Shown piece by piece: positions 1 to 8,638 of a stretch of 12,500 nt of DNA (within the stretch, counting starts at the first letter, position 1; each line of letters opens with the position of its first letter). The translations under genes were made by a program, and so were the position numbers. Below the pieces are notes generated by a model. The model had not been told where the DNA came from. It ran no database searches and was given only the letters and a program-made list of their open reading frames with translations. This stretch comes from Penaeus vannamei. Lineage: Eukaryota > Arthropoda > Malacostraca > Decapoda > Penaeidae. The DNA lies in assembly GCF_042767895.1 (NCBI RefSeq), contig NC_091558.1, positions 11,617,600 through 11,630,099 on the forward strand, in the 5' to 3' direction.

Positions 1-1
1 G

Positions 2-184
2 TTTAATTTTTTATTGAGCGATAAAGAACTAGATCAGATATATCAGGGCATGAGAAGAGAGAAGCAGAAGAGGGTTTATAGGAACAAATTTACTAAGAGG
101 GGCATTAATGAAGAAGCAATTTTGTATCTTGATTCAGATATGAAGTCTTGGGTGTGGCATAAGTGGACATTAGAAAAAGGATAA
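2..184 (+). CDS. C-terminal end of an unidentified protein (5' end outside window)
   Basis: A frame open from base 2 runs 60 codons to TAA at 182-184. The residues are hydrophilic and mixed (LSDKELDQIYQGMRREKQKR near the start, KSWVWHKWTLEKG at the end), with a strongly basic middle, which looks more like real protein than random AT-rich translation. I do not recognise the family. No methionine start is needed, because the frame is open at the window edge. It is followed by about 510 bases of trailer and a 39-nt A run, so it may be the end of a retrocopied mRNA. It could instead be a terminal exon of a neighbouring gene or a chance frame. No splice acceptor is visible at its left edge. Confidence 0.4.
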   Translation, partial: FNFLLSDKELDQIYQGMRREKQKRVYRNKFTKRGINEEAILYLDSDMKSWVWHKWTLEKG

Positions 185-282
185 AAATCAATTTGGATTT
201 TGATGAGTCACAAAATGTTTTGGTGAAATTATATAGTTTGTATTTCTTTATAACCCTAAAGAACAAGAAAGATATTAAACTG

Positions 283-460
283 ATGCGTTAATCCATTGCT
301 TAAGGACAGGCAAAAAATTCTTAGTTTTATTTTTTACCTAAATTCCCTAAAAAGCATCCTGCCACCATAAGATTGTGATTGTCCTGATATAATAATGGCA
401 TGACATGTATCCCAGCAAGACAGCCATTCTGAGTATGGCATGACATACATGTCATCCAGA
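283..460. repeat. Possible decayed relative of the intronic fold-back repeat
   Basis: The start (TTAATCCATTGC..GGACAGGCAAAAAA) resembles the outer arm of the palindrome at 2501-3334 when that arm is read inward (TAACCCAATGCCGACAGGAAAA). Further inside there is a TGGCATG-type palindrome comparable to that element's centre. The match is patchy and judged by eye. Confidence 0.25.
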
Positions 461-667
461 AGTAGTGTTGAGTTCATCCCAGGGTGTTAAAATGCTGTTA
501 TGGAAGATTGCCATTCTTATTGAGTAAGAGCAATGTTGGCAAAAAGTAGATTTATCAAACACTTCTTATTTAGGTATTTGATGAGACAGAACATATTGTG
601 ATTTTCTTATCCATGATGTCCACATATGATTTACTTTTTGTTAATGTTATACTTTGTATATATTTTG

Positions 668-673
668 TATAAA
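668..673 (+). promoter_or_regulatory. Variant poly(A) signal TATAAA
   Basis: TATAAA lies 24 bases upstream of the uninterrupted A run. It is a known weak variant of AATAAA, and no AATAAA occurs closer to the tract. Assignment depends on the tract being a templated mRNA tail. Confidence 0.3.
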
Positions 674-696
674 TAGTTCTCAAAGAAAGCTTCTTT

Positions 697-697
<1 letters not shown>

Positions 698-736
<39 letters not shown>
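698..736 (+). repeat. Poly(A) tract, 39 nt
   Basis: Thirty-nine uninterrupted A residues follow TTCTTTC. The position after a stop codon, a trailer and TATAAA suggests a retroposed mRNA tail rather than a random homopolymer. A microsatellite-type origin cannot be excluded. Confidence 0.6.
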
Positions 737-738
<2 letters not shown>

Positions 739-1884
739 ATCTGAAAAATGAAATTTATTTGTATATGTCTGGTTGTTTACATATTTATTTTTTGCACAAT
801 GTAACAAATATTTGCTATCCAGTAATCCAGGAACTCTCCTTGGTAAAGTAACATTGTTATGCCAAGTAATACACTACAGTCTTTTTATCTGAGCACTAGC
901 AGTGAACAAAGGTGCTTGATGTTCATCCTAAAGATTTCAACATTTATTACACTAAGACATTTTGGCCAATTTTTACAGGAATCACTCAACACACCAGAAC
1001 TCGTTCACGAAAAACGTTTAGAGAGGAATTCGGAATCAGTAATGAGTTTTCCTGTTGTTTTTGTAACACTGATACACTCACCCATATAATTCCACAAGCA
1101 GTGAACAAAGTTAAACATTTACAACATAATCCATGGGTTTATAAGGTAAAACTAGGTATGGTTTAAGAAGTATATCCTGTTCCGTAACATGTAAGTGGCA
1201 TGGTAAACTGGTTTGCATGGTACTAATTTTTGAATGAAGAAATTGTTACACAATGAATGTTGTCCTTCCATATCAAACAGATGTACACTCATCTATATGG
1301 CAGAGATATTTCAACAGCATTAGTATTTAATACCTGTACATTATAATCTGGTCACGATGTTAACAAATTTATATTACATGTTTGAACACTTCCTCCTTGC
1401 TTAATAATATTTATTCCATTAGTTCCAAACATGAATAGAATAATGTATCTTTTATTGCTTACCTAGGGGGACAGGGAATGAAAAAAATTATTTCAATTTT
1501 AGACAATGGCAGTGGGATAGGCATAGCCAAGACTTAAGATAATGAGTAGATGAAACTTGTTAAGGGGATGTTAACCATCTCTTTTATGGAAAAAATGAGA
1601 TAATGTTCATTAAGTAAGGAAGAGGTTTTTACGCACTAAACAGCTTGCCCACCTTCAAAGGTACCCACAAGACGTCATATAAACTGAAAGACAGACAAGT
1701 GTATGTTTCTTAAAGACAATCTGTCACAGACAATAGTTACACAGAGAATTCAGTCCTGACCTGCTGTATATACACGCAATACATACATTCATTGCATAAT
1801 CACACAAAGGTTTGCAGAGGCACTTCCTTCAAAGAAATAAAGGAGACAAACCCTAGAAACTAACTTACAACTGGCCTATTTCAG
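737..1884 (+). other. Probable AHCYL-like intron 3' portion; no gene seen
   Basis: Short open frames at 859-1089 and 912-1166 have no recognisable motif and unconvincing composition. I looked for the AHCYL exon that should precede the first exon seen (residues around NTEIDV) and did not find it. The segment ends in CTATTTCAG, the acceptor of the exon at 1885. Confidence 0.55.
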
Positions 1885-2052
1885 AACTCCCTTCGAACTC
1901 CAGACCTGACTTGGGAGAAGGTGCGTTCTCAGGTTGATCACATCCTGTGGCCTGATGGCAAGAGAATCATCCTCTTGGCAGAAGGAAGGCTTGTTAACTT
2001 GTCATGCTCATCTGTTCCCTCATTTGTTGTGTCCATCACCTCATGCACTCAG
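1885..2052 (+). CDS. AHCYL1: AHCYL-like exon (56 codons)
   Basis: Phase 0 at both ends. The acceptor is CTATTTCAG, with the first codon at 1885. The exon ends ..TCATGCACTCAG before the donor GTAAGA at 2053. It encodes NSLRTPDLTWEK to SITSCTQ, including the WPDGKR and LAEGRLVNLSC blocks. The following intron (2053-2367, 315 bp) contains a degenerate GT-rich stretch. Confidence 0.95.
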
Positions 2053-3931
2053 GTAAGAAAAATTTTGGAAATGGGTACTGAGTGATTAATTTTTTTTTCT
2101 GCTCATAGTGTGTGTGGGGAGGGTGCGTGCCTGCATGTGTGTGCGGGCATGTGCTAGTGTATGCACGCGTGCTGACTGTCCAGTCCTTATGAAGTGGCAC
2201 TCACATCAGTATGATTTGGTTATCTTTGAGTATATAGCCTCTTATGTGTTTAATTGTATTTCTTTCTATGGTCATTTTTCTATTTAGTCATCAATTTCTT
2301 TGTTGGTCTACCTGCCAATCTGTATCCTTTGAAATACTTCCTTTCTAATGATAAAATTTTCATCTAGGCCCTGGCTCTGATTGAGTTGTTCAATGCTCCT
2401 GCTGGACGTTACAAGTCGGACGTTTATCTTCTCCCCAAGAAGATGGGTAAGTTCATGCTCTTGACTGTTTAGTGTAATTTATTCCTTTGCTTTAATCAAC
2501 TGACCCACTGGCACCAGGAAAATGTAGTGTTTACTGTATTTTTTTGTGAAATGTCTGCACAGATGTGGTTCCACAAGCACTTAGCCACAATTAGTAGACA
2601 TTGTGACCTCACTTGATTTCACCTTCCCTTGAGTATGCAGGAAAAACTTTTTTTATGAATGCTAGTAATATCGAGGCTGTTATTATAATTATAATTATTA
2701 TAATATTATGGACCTTACTAACAGCAATATAAAATACAAGAAAATATTTCTGAAAATTAAGGAAAAGGGTTAACATGTGAGATACATATTTCTTAACTTA
2801 AGGAAAAGGGTTAACATGTGAGATACATATTTCTTAACTTAAGGAAAAGGGTAAACATGTGATACATATTACTTGTAATTGGCTCATTAATGACTTAGCA
2901 CTTGTGGAGCCATCTATTTGTAAAGACAATTAACTACATGCTGCGGGGGATGGCATGTACGTACATGCCATGCCCAATGTGTGTTTGATTTAGTATTTGT
3001 TTTTACATGCAGATGGCTCCACCAGTACTAAGTCACCAATGAGCCAATTATGAGAACTACCTGTCTTACCTGTTCACCCTTTTCCTTAATTTGTGATAAT
3101 ATTTTCTAGTATCTAATACTGATGTTGATAATGTCAATAACAATATAGTTATTATCATGTTTATAACAAAAATAACAGCATCAATATTGATAGCATTAGT
3201 TCAAAAAGCATATTTCAAGGAAAGATGTGGTCTAATTGACTCCGTTGTGGCTAAGCACTGGCAGAACCAGTACAGAAACATTTAAGAAAATAATACTAAA
3301 GCGAACGCAATATTTTCCTGTCGGCATTGGGTTAATAAACTAAACTGATAGCGGGTTTGGCAAGTACATACATACTCTCCCCGGTGGCATCAGATTAGAT
3401 AGATGAAGAAAAGACAGGTTGAAATAATCTGTTAAGTTAGATATCAGTTTTGCTAATCAGAAATAGTGTCCATGTCTCATTTGATAATATAGGATAATGA
3501 ACATTGAAACATTTTTTATTCATCTCACTATGCAATAGTAAGGGTTAATTACAGTTATTTTTTCATTTGTAGTCTTAAATGCAGAATTCCTACACTTATG
3601 GAAAGGCACTCTACATCATTAAAAATTTTCAGATGAGTATGTGGCCAGCCTTCACCTTCCCACATTTGATGCTCATCTCACAGAGCTCAGTGATGAACAG
3701 GCCAAGTATATGGGCTTAAACAAGGCTGGACCTTTCAAGCCTAATTACTACAGGTATGAATTACTCCAGTATACCTTATTAGTGTTATTAGTGTTATGTG
3801 TATAGTGCTGAATAGTTATTACGATGAAACAATAAGGTTCAAACTTATTAGAAATAAAGAAATGGAAGTATAGTTTCTTTCTTTAAGATTTGAAAATGAT
3901 ATCTAACTTTCTTTTCTTCCCCAGGTACTAA
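1885..3931 (+). CDS. AHCYL1: Adenosylhomocysteinase-like protein (AHCYL1/AHCYL2 type), C-terminal part, 4 exons
   Basis: Joining 1885-2052, 2368-2446, 3633-3753 and 3925-3931 gives about 124 residues ending in a stop. The blocks LRTPDLTWEKVRSQVDHI, WPDGKRIILLAEGRLVNLSC, ALALIELFNAP, LLPKKMDEYVASLHLP and GPFKPNYYRY match the end of the S-adenosylhomocysteine hydrolase fold. The ending NKAGPFKPNYYRY and the HLTELSDEQAKY stretch resemble AHCYL1/2 rather than the catalytic AHCY paralogue. AHCYL proteins keep the NAD-binding fold, hetero-oligomerise with AHCY, and in vertebrates (as IRBIT) bind the IP3 receptor and ion transporters. The C-terminal Lys and Tyr correspond to residues that in AHCY reach the neighbouring subunit's NAD. 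All junctions are GT-AG and every phase is consistent. The N-terminal ~400 residues, including the regulatory N-terminus that separates AHCYL1 from AHCYL2, lie left of the window, so the exact paralogue name is provisional. Confidence 0.95.
2107..2174. repeat. Degenerate GT-rich low-complexity stretch
   Basis: An imperfect (GT)n/(GC) alternating purine-pyrimidine run lies inside the short intron after the first exon. Many interruptions indicate an old microsatellite. Confidence 0.6.
2368..2446 (+). CDS. AHCYL1: AHCYL-like exon (26 codons + 1 base)
   Basis: The acceptor is TTTTCATCTAG and the donor GGTAAG. It encodes ALALIELFNAPAGRYKSD to LLPKKM plus the first base of the next Asp codon (phase 1). 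The downstream intron, 2447-3632, is the large one and is mostly occupied by the fold-back repeat. Confidence 0.95.
2757..2872 (+). repeat. 41-bp tandem repeat, 2 exact units plus a degenerate third
   Basis: The unit begins TTAAGGAAAAGGGTTAACAT and starts at 2757, 2798 and 2839. The first two are identical over 41 bp, and the third has a TT-to-TA change and a small deletion. The mirrored position in the right palindrome arm carries only one unit (about 3060-3095), so the expansion came after the palindrome formed. Confidence 0.9.
2950..2971. repeat. Perfect 22-bp palindrome at the centre of the fold-back element
   Basis: The centre reads TGGCATGTACGTACATGCCA with one further A/T pair outside. 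After a single mismatch (2949/2972), three more G/C pairs follow (2946-2948 with 2973-2975). Confidence 0.9.
3633..3753 (+). CDS. AHCYL1: AHCYL-like exon (C-terminal tail)
   Basis: The acceptor is AAAAATTTTCAG and the donor is AG|GTATGA. The first two bases complete GAT (Asp). The exon encodes EYVASLHLPTFDAHLTELSD then EQAKYMGLNKAGPFKPNYY, and its last two bases begin the final Arg codon. The intron that follows is only 171 bp (3754-3924). Confidence 0.95.
3925..3931 (+). CDS. AHCYL1: AHCYL-like terminal coding segment (completes Arg, then Tyr, stop)
   Basis: The acceptor TTTCTTTTCTTCCCCAG is a strong pyrimidine tract. G completes AGG (Arg), TAC is the final Tyr, and TAA stops. This restores the invariant RY end of the family, so the tiny coding part is well supported. 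The rest of the exon is 3'UTR. Confidence 0.9.
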
Positions 3932-4585
3932 GTGATAAATAGGCTGAGGTACAAGAGATTGCAATCTACTTGGACTGTATGACAGGGTCAGAGATTTTGA
4001 GTCCACATAATTTTTCATACACACTTTTGTTGTTAAATCAAGAACTGGTTGTAATATAGTATCATATTGTTCCCATTGTCTCAGACTTTGTCCATATAAT
4101 AAGTTTATATTCTGAATTGTCATCTCAATTTGAAAAAAAGGTTTGCTGCATCTACAGCAAAATCCTGTGTACCTGTTAGCAAACAAAGTATGAACAAATG
4201 TACATGTCTGTTAAAGAGCCAATAATAGTACCTGAAAACAGTAACTGCCAATCATCTCAGAGTTGTGTTGAGGTACTAAGATGATATTTCAGAATGTGAA
4301 TGTAATGTCCAGTAATGTAAGTAGCTTCCTATTGACCATCACAGTAGCAGGTGAACCATATTTGAAAGTACATATCTGTTCAATCTCTGTTGTTTATTAT
4401 GGAAATGGTGGTGAGGTTCTGATTTCTGTATAATTATTATTGAGATTTACTTCTTTGGAAGATTGTTATCTACAGAGAAATTGCTTGAACTCTCAATTTG
4501 ATTTATGTTATAGTAATATGTAAGTAATTATTAATATATACCTATCACAATTTTAATTTAATAAAGAAGGTTCTGACATTATTGA
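3932..4585 (+). other. AHCYL1: AHCYL-like 3'UTR
   Basis: The untranslated trailer runs from the stop codon to the first AATAAA downstream. The right-hand limit is estimated from the usual 10-30 base cleavage spacing. An antisense open frame (4186-3848) crosses it but has no recognisable features. Confidence 0.65.
4560..4565 (+). promoter_or_regulatory. Poly(A) signal AATAAA
   Basis: This is the first AATAAA after the AHCYL-like stop. A T/GT-rich stretch (TGTTTATTTGTATTTGG, 4593-4609) lies 28 bases downstream, as expected of a cleavage-site downstream element. Confidence 0.65.
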
Positions 4586-4589
4586 AAAC

Positions 4590-5440
4590 AAATGTTTATT
4601 TGTATTTGGATAAGAATTAAAACTTAAAAATATGAAAAAATATATTTATGTGACTTTTGTATGTGTTCATCAATATTGCAAGGTAATTGCCATGTAAAAA
4701 TAAGTGCGTCAGTGGAAATGCTATTGAGTTGGAGAATATTTTTAAGAAGATATAGTAGTTTGAATATCTGTTTTGACAAAAATGGTTCTACACACCGCAA
4801 CAGCCAGAAAAGAAACCTTGAGTAAATATGCTGTTTATGTATAGATCATATTTGCCAGGTTTGTAATTAGATTTGGACAAATGAGAGTAACTACCATGGT
4901 CTGAAGAGTAAATTGAGGGCTAGCAGAGGTGCTTGGTAGCATTAATGAACCATCATTAATACTGAAACTTTCTTGGCAAGGTCTCCCTTTCTTGAGCAAG
5001 GTAGAGGTTGAGTTATTCAAAAGAGATCTGGATATTTGAAGGACATTGTTATATAGCTCATAGGCCATGTTTGTTGTAGAATCTGCCTGTTTTGTCTGTG
5101 ATAGATTTAGAAGACAGTACCAGGTGCAGAGTGTAAGTAATCAATATAACCACCAAGAGCATGCAAGTTTATCAGGCTGGAGGTTAATCTGGCTCCATTG
5201 AAAAAAAGAGTAACTCATTGTGATTCCTAGTGTGTATAATATATCTTACTAGTACTCTTTTGATGGCTTTGGAGTCTTGTGGGATGAGCTGCAGTCAGAT
5301 TGACTTTCCAGATGGTGAATACATCATCATTGTGGCACTCATTATGTACAGCAATAGGAAGTATATTGATATTTATTAATCTATGCTCCAGTACTGTTAG
5401 GTAATTTTGTGTGCGTGTTCGTGCATGCATGTACGTGCAT
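4590..5440. other. Intergenic or alternative 3'UTR; nothing recognised
   Basis: AT-rich sequence with only a short antisense open frame (5068-4835) lacking motifs. A longer antisense frame, 5877-5227, is mostly translation of the microsatellite. Confidence 0.5.
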
Positions 5441-5442
5441 GT

Positions 5443-5549
<107 letters not shown>

Positions 5550-5570
5550 CACACATACACACATACACAC

Positions 5571-5654
5571 GCACACATACACGCACACATACACGCACAC
5601 ATACACGCACACATACACGCACACATACACGCACACATACACGCACACATACAC
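5571..5654. repeat. 12-bp tandem repeat, 7 exact units
   Basis: The unit GCACACATACAC is repeated seven times without a mismatch. It directly follows an irregular CA/TA transition (5544-5570) after the (CA)50 run. It is probably derived from the microsatellite by a point change followed by unit expansion. Confidence 0.95.
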
Positions 5655-5659
5655 ACATA

Positions 5660-7700
5660 CATATACAAACATGTATACATACATGCAGACAGACATTCAT
5701 ATACACATGCATAAATGTTTTACAAGAAGCCTTAGAAAGAAGCCAATAGCAGCACCAGTTGGCTGTTTTCAAGACCAATTTCATGCCAGAAGAGGAAGTT
5801 CCCGAGAGGAACTTGAAAGGCAGTGACAACATGGTTCTGCTTCCATGTGACCTCAAGTTGGTCATGTTGTTGCTCATTTAAGGCCTAAATTGTGAAGAAT
5901 TATGGAATGTTAGTGTGTACATTTCAGTCATTTCACGGCTTCTTGAATGTACTGATACTACAATAACAAACTTATCAGACTGTTAGCCATAAAGAGATTC
6001 AGAGGAATCTGCTTCTGATACAGGTACATGATACATCAGAATATGGGCCTTACTGTCATTGTTGTTGTTACTGCTGTTGCAAGCATTGCCATCTACAGCT
6101 CATTATTCATTCACTCTCGGATGGTGCTGTCAAGACAATCACCTGTTTGACGTTCAATCCCACAAGCCTTGTCTTGGTTTCACTCAGTGTCATAAGCTGT
6201 TCAAGACTTGACAACAAATTTTTACCAAAAGGAGACAGTCATTCTGAAAATATGTATGCACAAGGCAACTCATATTTTGGTGATTCTCTTTTTTCTCATT
6301 TTTAAGAAAGTGAGATGTGTTGCTCCTGTTCAAAAGGCTTGTGGTTGTTGGGTGTCACACAAAATATCAAAAGACAGAATATGTAAATTTTCATTACAAC
6401 ATACTTGAACATACAAAGGATACAGCAGCAAAAAGAAAAGAATTAAATAACAGTGTATAAATTAGTTCTATTCAATATTAGAATTCCATTTCAGAAGAAA
6501 TCAGAATTATTACATGGTTGTCCAAGAATGTACTGGTTTTCTTAGTGGTGTCAGAAGCCAGGAAGTTCTAGGACACTGCTGTCCTGTGTGAATTGTTAAG
6601 TCAGAGTAACATTTATCTGTACAGTAAGATTATGAACTCTACCTAAAACTGCCCACTTCAAATCAAAACAGGGCCAGAGAAAATATCCATAAATAATTCC
6701 GTGCCATTGATGCCAGCACCATGTCGGTCCTTTCCTCAGCATATATTTTATCACTATATAACTCAAAGGCTATACTGTGAAAATTATTTTACAACTGAAA
6801 AGTATTTTGATTTTTAATATTTCTTGACATTTTAATGTACTGTATTTAGATTTTAAAAAGTTATGTCCAGTGTTACAGCATAATTGAAGTTGGAGAACCT
6901 TATCATATTCATAGAAATACCATTCCTGTTGGTACCCTTTTGGAGAGCTTTTATAGAAGAATATTGTTTTCAGTGAAATAACACCTCAATGCCTTTGTTA
7001 TATCCACAAGCATAGGATCTCTTGTGTTTTTAACATATTTATTTCATATCTTATTATATTTTATATGAAAATGAAAATTTGCCAAACAAAAAGTATATTT
7101 TTAGATTTGGTGTTGATGTCAGTTAATGCAGTATATTAATTGTCCTCTTTTATGTCACCACAAGGGTGAACATCTGGCATTCCTTGCAAAACATGTGTGA
7201 TAAATAATAAGAGATTTTGCTTTGATAATGACATTACCAGCTCTGTGTAACCAGATATAATTTAAATAATAGTATAATTTAAGACTAGTATCTGGTACTG
7301 ATAAGTATAGAAGGATTATAATCAATTTAAAATGAAATTTATGTGAAACAGCAGCAGCAGTGGATGATATTGTTATGCTTCATTCTAGAAAGCAATGGTA
7401 TATGTATTGTATATTTTTTATAACACATTATAAAAGTACTCCAAATGAGTCCTGCAAGGTGGGTGAGGTATTTATTGTACAATCTGACATTCCAAAGCAC
7501 CTTGTAAGAGTTATCATTATTATAATTATTTTTTGCTCTTTAGTTTATATTTTCTCTGATTTTATAGGTGCTTGTGACTTCCACTTCTTATGCATAACTT
7601 CTAATTCATGTGAAATGAAAAAAAAAAACTGTAGTGTCTTGATTTATTGAATAAATTTGTTTATCTTTTAATGTGATTCAGGTTCTCAAAGTCTGTTTTG
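5660..7700. other. Intergenic; no supported gene
   Basis: AT-rich DNA. The open frames at 6208-6408 and 7360-7650 are composition-driven (the latter includes an Ile run from a TTAT-rich tract) and carry no domain. An AATAAA occurs at 7650-7655 with no linked gene. I saw no RNA gene or further repeat structure. Confidence 0.5.
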
Positions 7701-7755
7701 AAGCTAAGACTGTAGGTTACAACCCACCCACATGCATTTATTCTGTGAGTGAATT

Positions 7756-7845
7756 TTGAGAAGACTTCATTTTTACAAAGATGAACTTCCAAGAACCTGC
7801 AGACTGTGTGAAACTTCAGAACATGTTCTTACTAACCTATATTGT
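7756..7845 (+). pseudogene. Relic resembling the C-terminal zinc motif of a non-LTR retrotransposon ORF2
   Basis: The frame LRRLHFYKDELPRTCRLCET then SEHVLTNLYC has the C-x2-C-x4-H-x6-C arrangement and the R-T-C-x2-C-x-T-x-E-H-V-L flavour often found after the reverse transcriptase of LINE-type elements. A TGA at 7750-7752 ends the frame upstream, and no RT core is visible. If real, it is a small 5'-truncated, decayed copy in + orientation. Chance similarity is possible over so short a stretch. Confidence 0.35.
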
Positions 7846-7999
7846 ATTCTATTCAGTACTGTTTAAAGTTGGCAAGGGTTATAAAATATTAGTTTGTAGA
7901 AATTATTGGAGTTTTATTGATCCTTTCTGAAGAAAAATGCTTTTTGGGTACAAGTGAATTTTTCTCAATAGGTGTATATTTATTTATTTATTTTTTATA

Positions 8000-8070
8000 T
8001 CAGTTAGATGCATTCACAAACTTGCAAAGATCTATCAAATCTTTGCAAGTTTGTGAATGCATCTAATTGA
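8000..8070. repeat. Near-perfect inverted repeat (32-bp stem, 7-base loop)
   Basis: Arms 8004-8031 and 8039-8066 are exact reverse complements (28 of 28). The stem extends outward by a G-T mismatch and three more pairs to 8000/8070. The loop is CTATCAA. An AATAAA begins at its last base. It could be a retroelement 3' structure, a recent snap-back duplication or a small hairpin-RNA source. Confidence 0.9.
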
Positions 8071-8075
8071 ATAAA
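8070..8075 (+). promoter_or_regulatory. AATAAA abutting the hairpin
   Basis: A canonical poly(A) signal sequence immediately after the stem. It may mark the 3' end of a retroelement whose relic lies at 7756-7845; that link is inference. Confidence 0.3.
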
Positions 8076-8139
8076 GCATATAAATGAGAAACTTAGTCCC
8101 CAAGGATGGCTTTAGCATGAGCCACTAATAGGGCTTGAA

Positions 8140-8286
8140 CACCAAGTCCCCCCTAATCCCATGCCTGTTCTTATCATTACACCCCCCATCCCTTGCTTGT
8201 AGTCGTGGCTCTGACCACTGCTATTACTACCCCCACCTCGATGCTTCCTGTCAACTCTATGAATTCCGTCATCCACCCAGGTCATT
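8140..8286 (+). other. C-rich lead-in, likely retroelement 5'UTR
   Basis: Variants of CCCCCCAATCCCTTGCCC occur at about 8148, 8180 and 8287 and again at 9030, suggesting repeated short blocks in the element's leader. The open frame at 8135-8341 has no protein features beyond Pro/Ser-rich composition. Confidence 0.4.
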
Positions 8287-8638
8287 CCCCCCCAATCCCT
8301 TGCCCACTGTTGTCGTGGGGGGCTTAGGAGACAGAGATTGAGACCCAGTGCAGGGATCTCCCCTGCCTAGGGCCTCAGCCCTTGACTCAACTAATCTTAC
8401 ATGGCCTTTTCTCCCTCCGGCTTTGTTTCCGTCCCTGCTCCAACCACCTTCTACTATCTACTTCCTAAGGTGTAAGAGCCGTGCTAAAAGGATGAAAGGC
8501 TGACCTTGTGCCAGTCCTGAACGGCCTGTGGGAACCATGGGCACGGTATTCCCCTGATTTAGCTGTCTAACCCTTGCCCCTTAATTAAGAGCACTGAGAG
8601 GTGGACTGTTTATTTCCCTTACATAATCAAGGCTTCCC
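8287..8638 (+). other. Retrotransposon 5'UTR, unit A
   Basis: Matches unit B with roughly 10% substitutions. Shared blocks include CAGGGATCTCCCCTGCCTAG (8351 and 9060), GTGTAAGAGCCGTGCT, GGATGAAAGGCTGACCTTGT and CCCTTGCCCCTTAATTAAG. Such leaders normally carry an internal Pol II promoter; I cannot define one here. Confidence 0.65.

Larger units (their letters stand above)
185..697 (+). other. 3'UTR-like trailer of the 2-184 frame
   Basis: There is no coding frame here. The stretch links the TAA at 182-184 to the poly(A) tract and contains TATAAA (668-673) 24 bases before the A run, a spacing usual for a poly(A) signal. Two copies of TGGCATGACAT (395 and 437) and a short imperfect palindrome ATGACATACATGTCAT (441-456) sit in the middle and may belong to an old repeat. 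Confidence 0.35.
2501..3334. mobile_element. Giant fold-back (palindromic) MITE-like element in an AHCYL intron
   Basis: Reading inward from both ends gives the same sequence with gaps. The outer blocks TGACCCACTGGCACCAGGAAAA (left) and the reverse complement of the right end (TAACCCAATGCCGACAGGAAAA) match. Next come the shared block GCTTAGCCACAA, then TTAAGGAAAAGGGT, then AATTGGCTCATT..TGACTTAG, then GGAGCCATCT. The arms meet at the perfect palindrome at 2950-2971, so the symmetry axis is at 2960/2961. The left arm is ~460 bp and the right ~374 bp. There is no coding capacity, so any movement would depend on enzymes supplied elsewhere. Target-site duplications are unclear; TTAA-like flanks are only a possibility. 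RNA from the intron could form a very long hairpin. Confidence 0.8.

Noticed and set aside
859..1166. Two overlapping frames (76 and 84 residues), one with an ACAG acceptor-like site at 974-977 and a GTAATG donor-like site near 1038
   Set aside because: No similarity to the AHCYL region expected there, no recognisable domain, and the splice-like signals are weak and common by chance.
2677..2711. TTATAATTATAATTATTATAATATTAT tract as a possible separate satellite or promoter
   Set aside because: It is an AT-rich block within the left arm of the palindrome, with a counterpart in the right arm, so it needs no separate explanation.
3848..4186. 112-residue antisense frame
   Set aside because: It crosses the AHCYL-like last intron, terminal exon and 3'UTR on the opposite strand, with no motif or supporting signals.
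6208..6408. 66-residue open frame
   Set aside because: Short, no motif, composition typical of the surrounding AT-rich DNA.
7360..7650. 96-residue frame with a hydrophobic Ile-rich stretch
   Set aside because: The hydrophobic run comes from an ATTATT-rich tract. No family resemblance or promoter context.
8128..8145. GGGCTTGAACACC, whose reverse complement contains GTTCAAGCC, a B-box-like motif (possible tRNA-derived SINE)
   Set aside because: No A-box at the required distance and no tRNA-like fold, so the match is likely chance.
8135..8341. 68-residue Pro/Ser-rich frame
   Set aside because: It falls in the C-rich retroelement leader; the composition explains the lack of stops.
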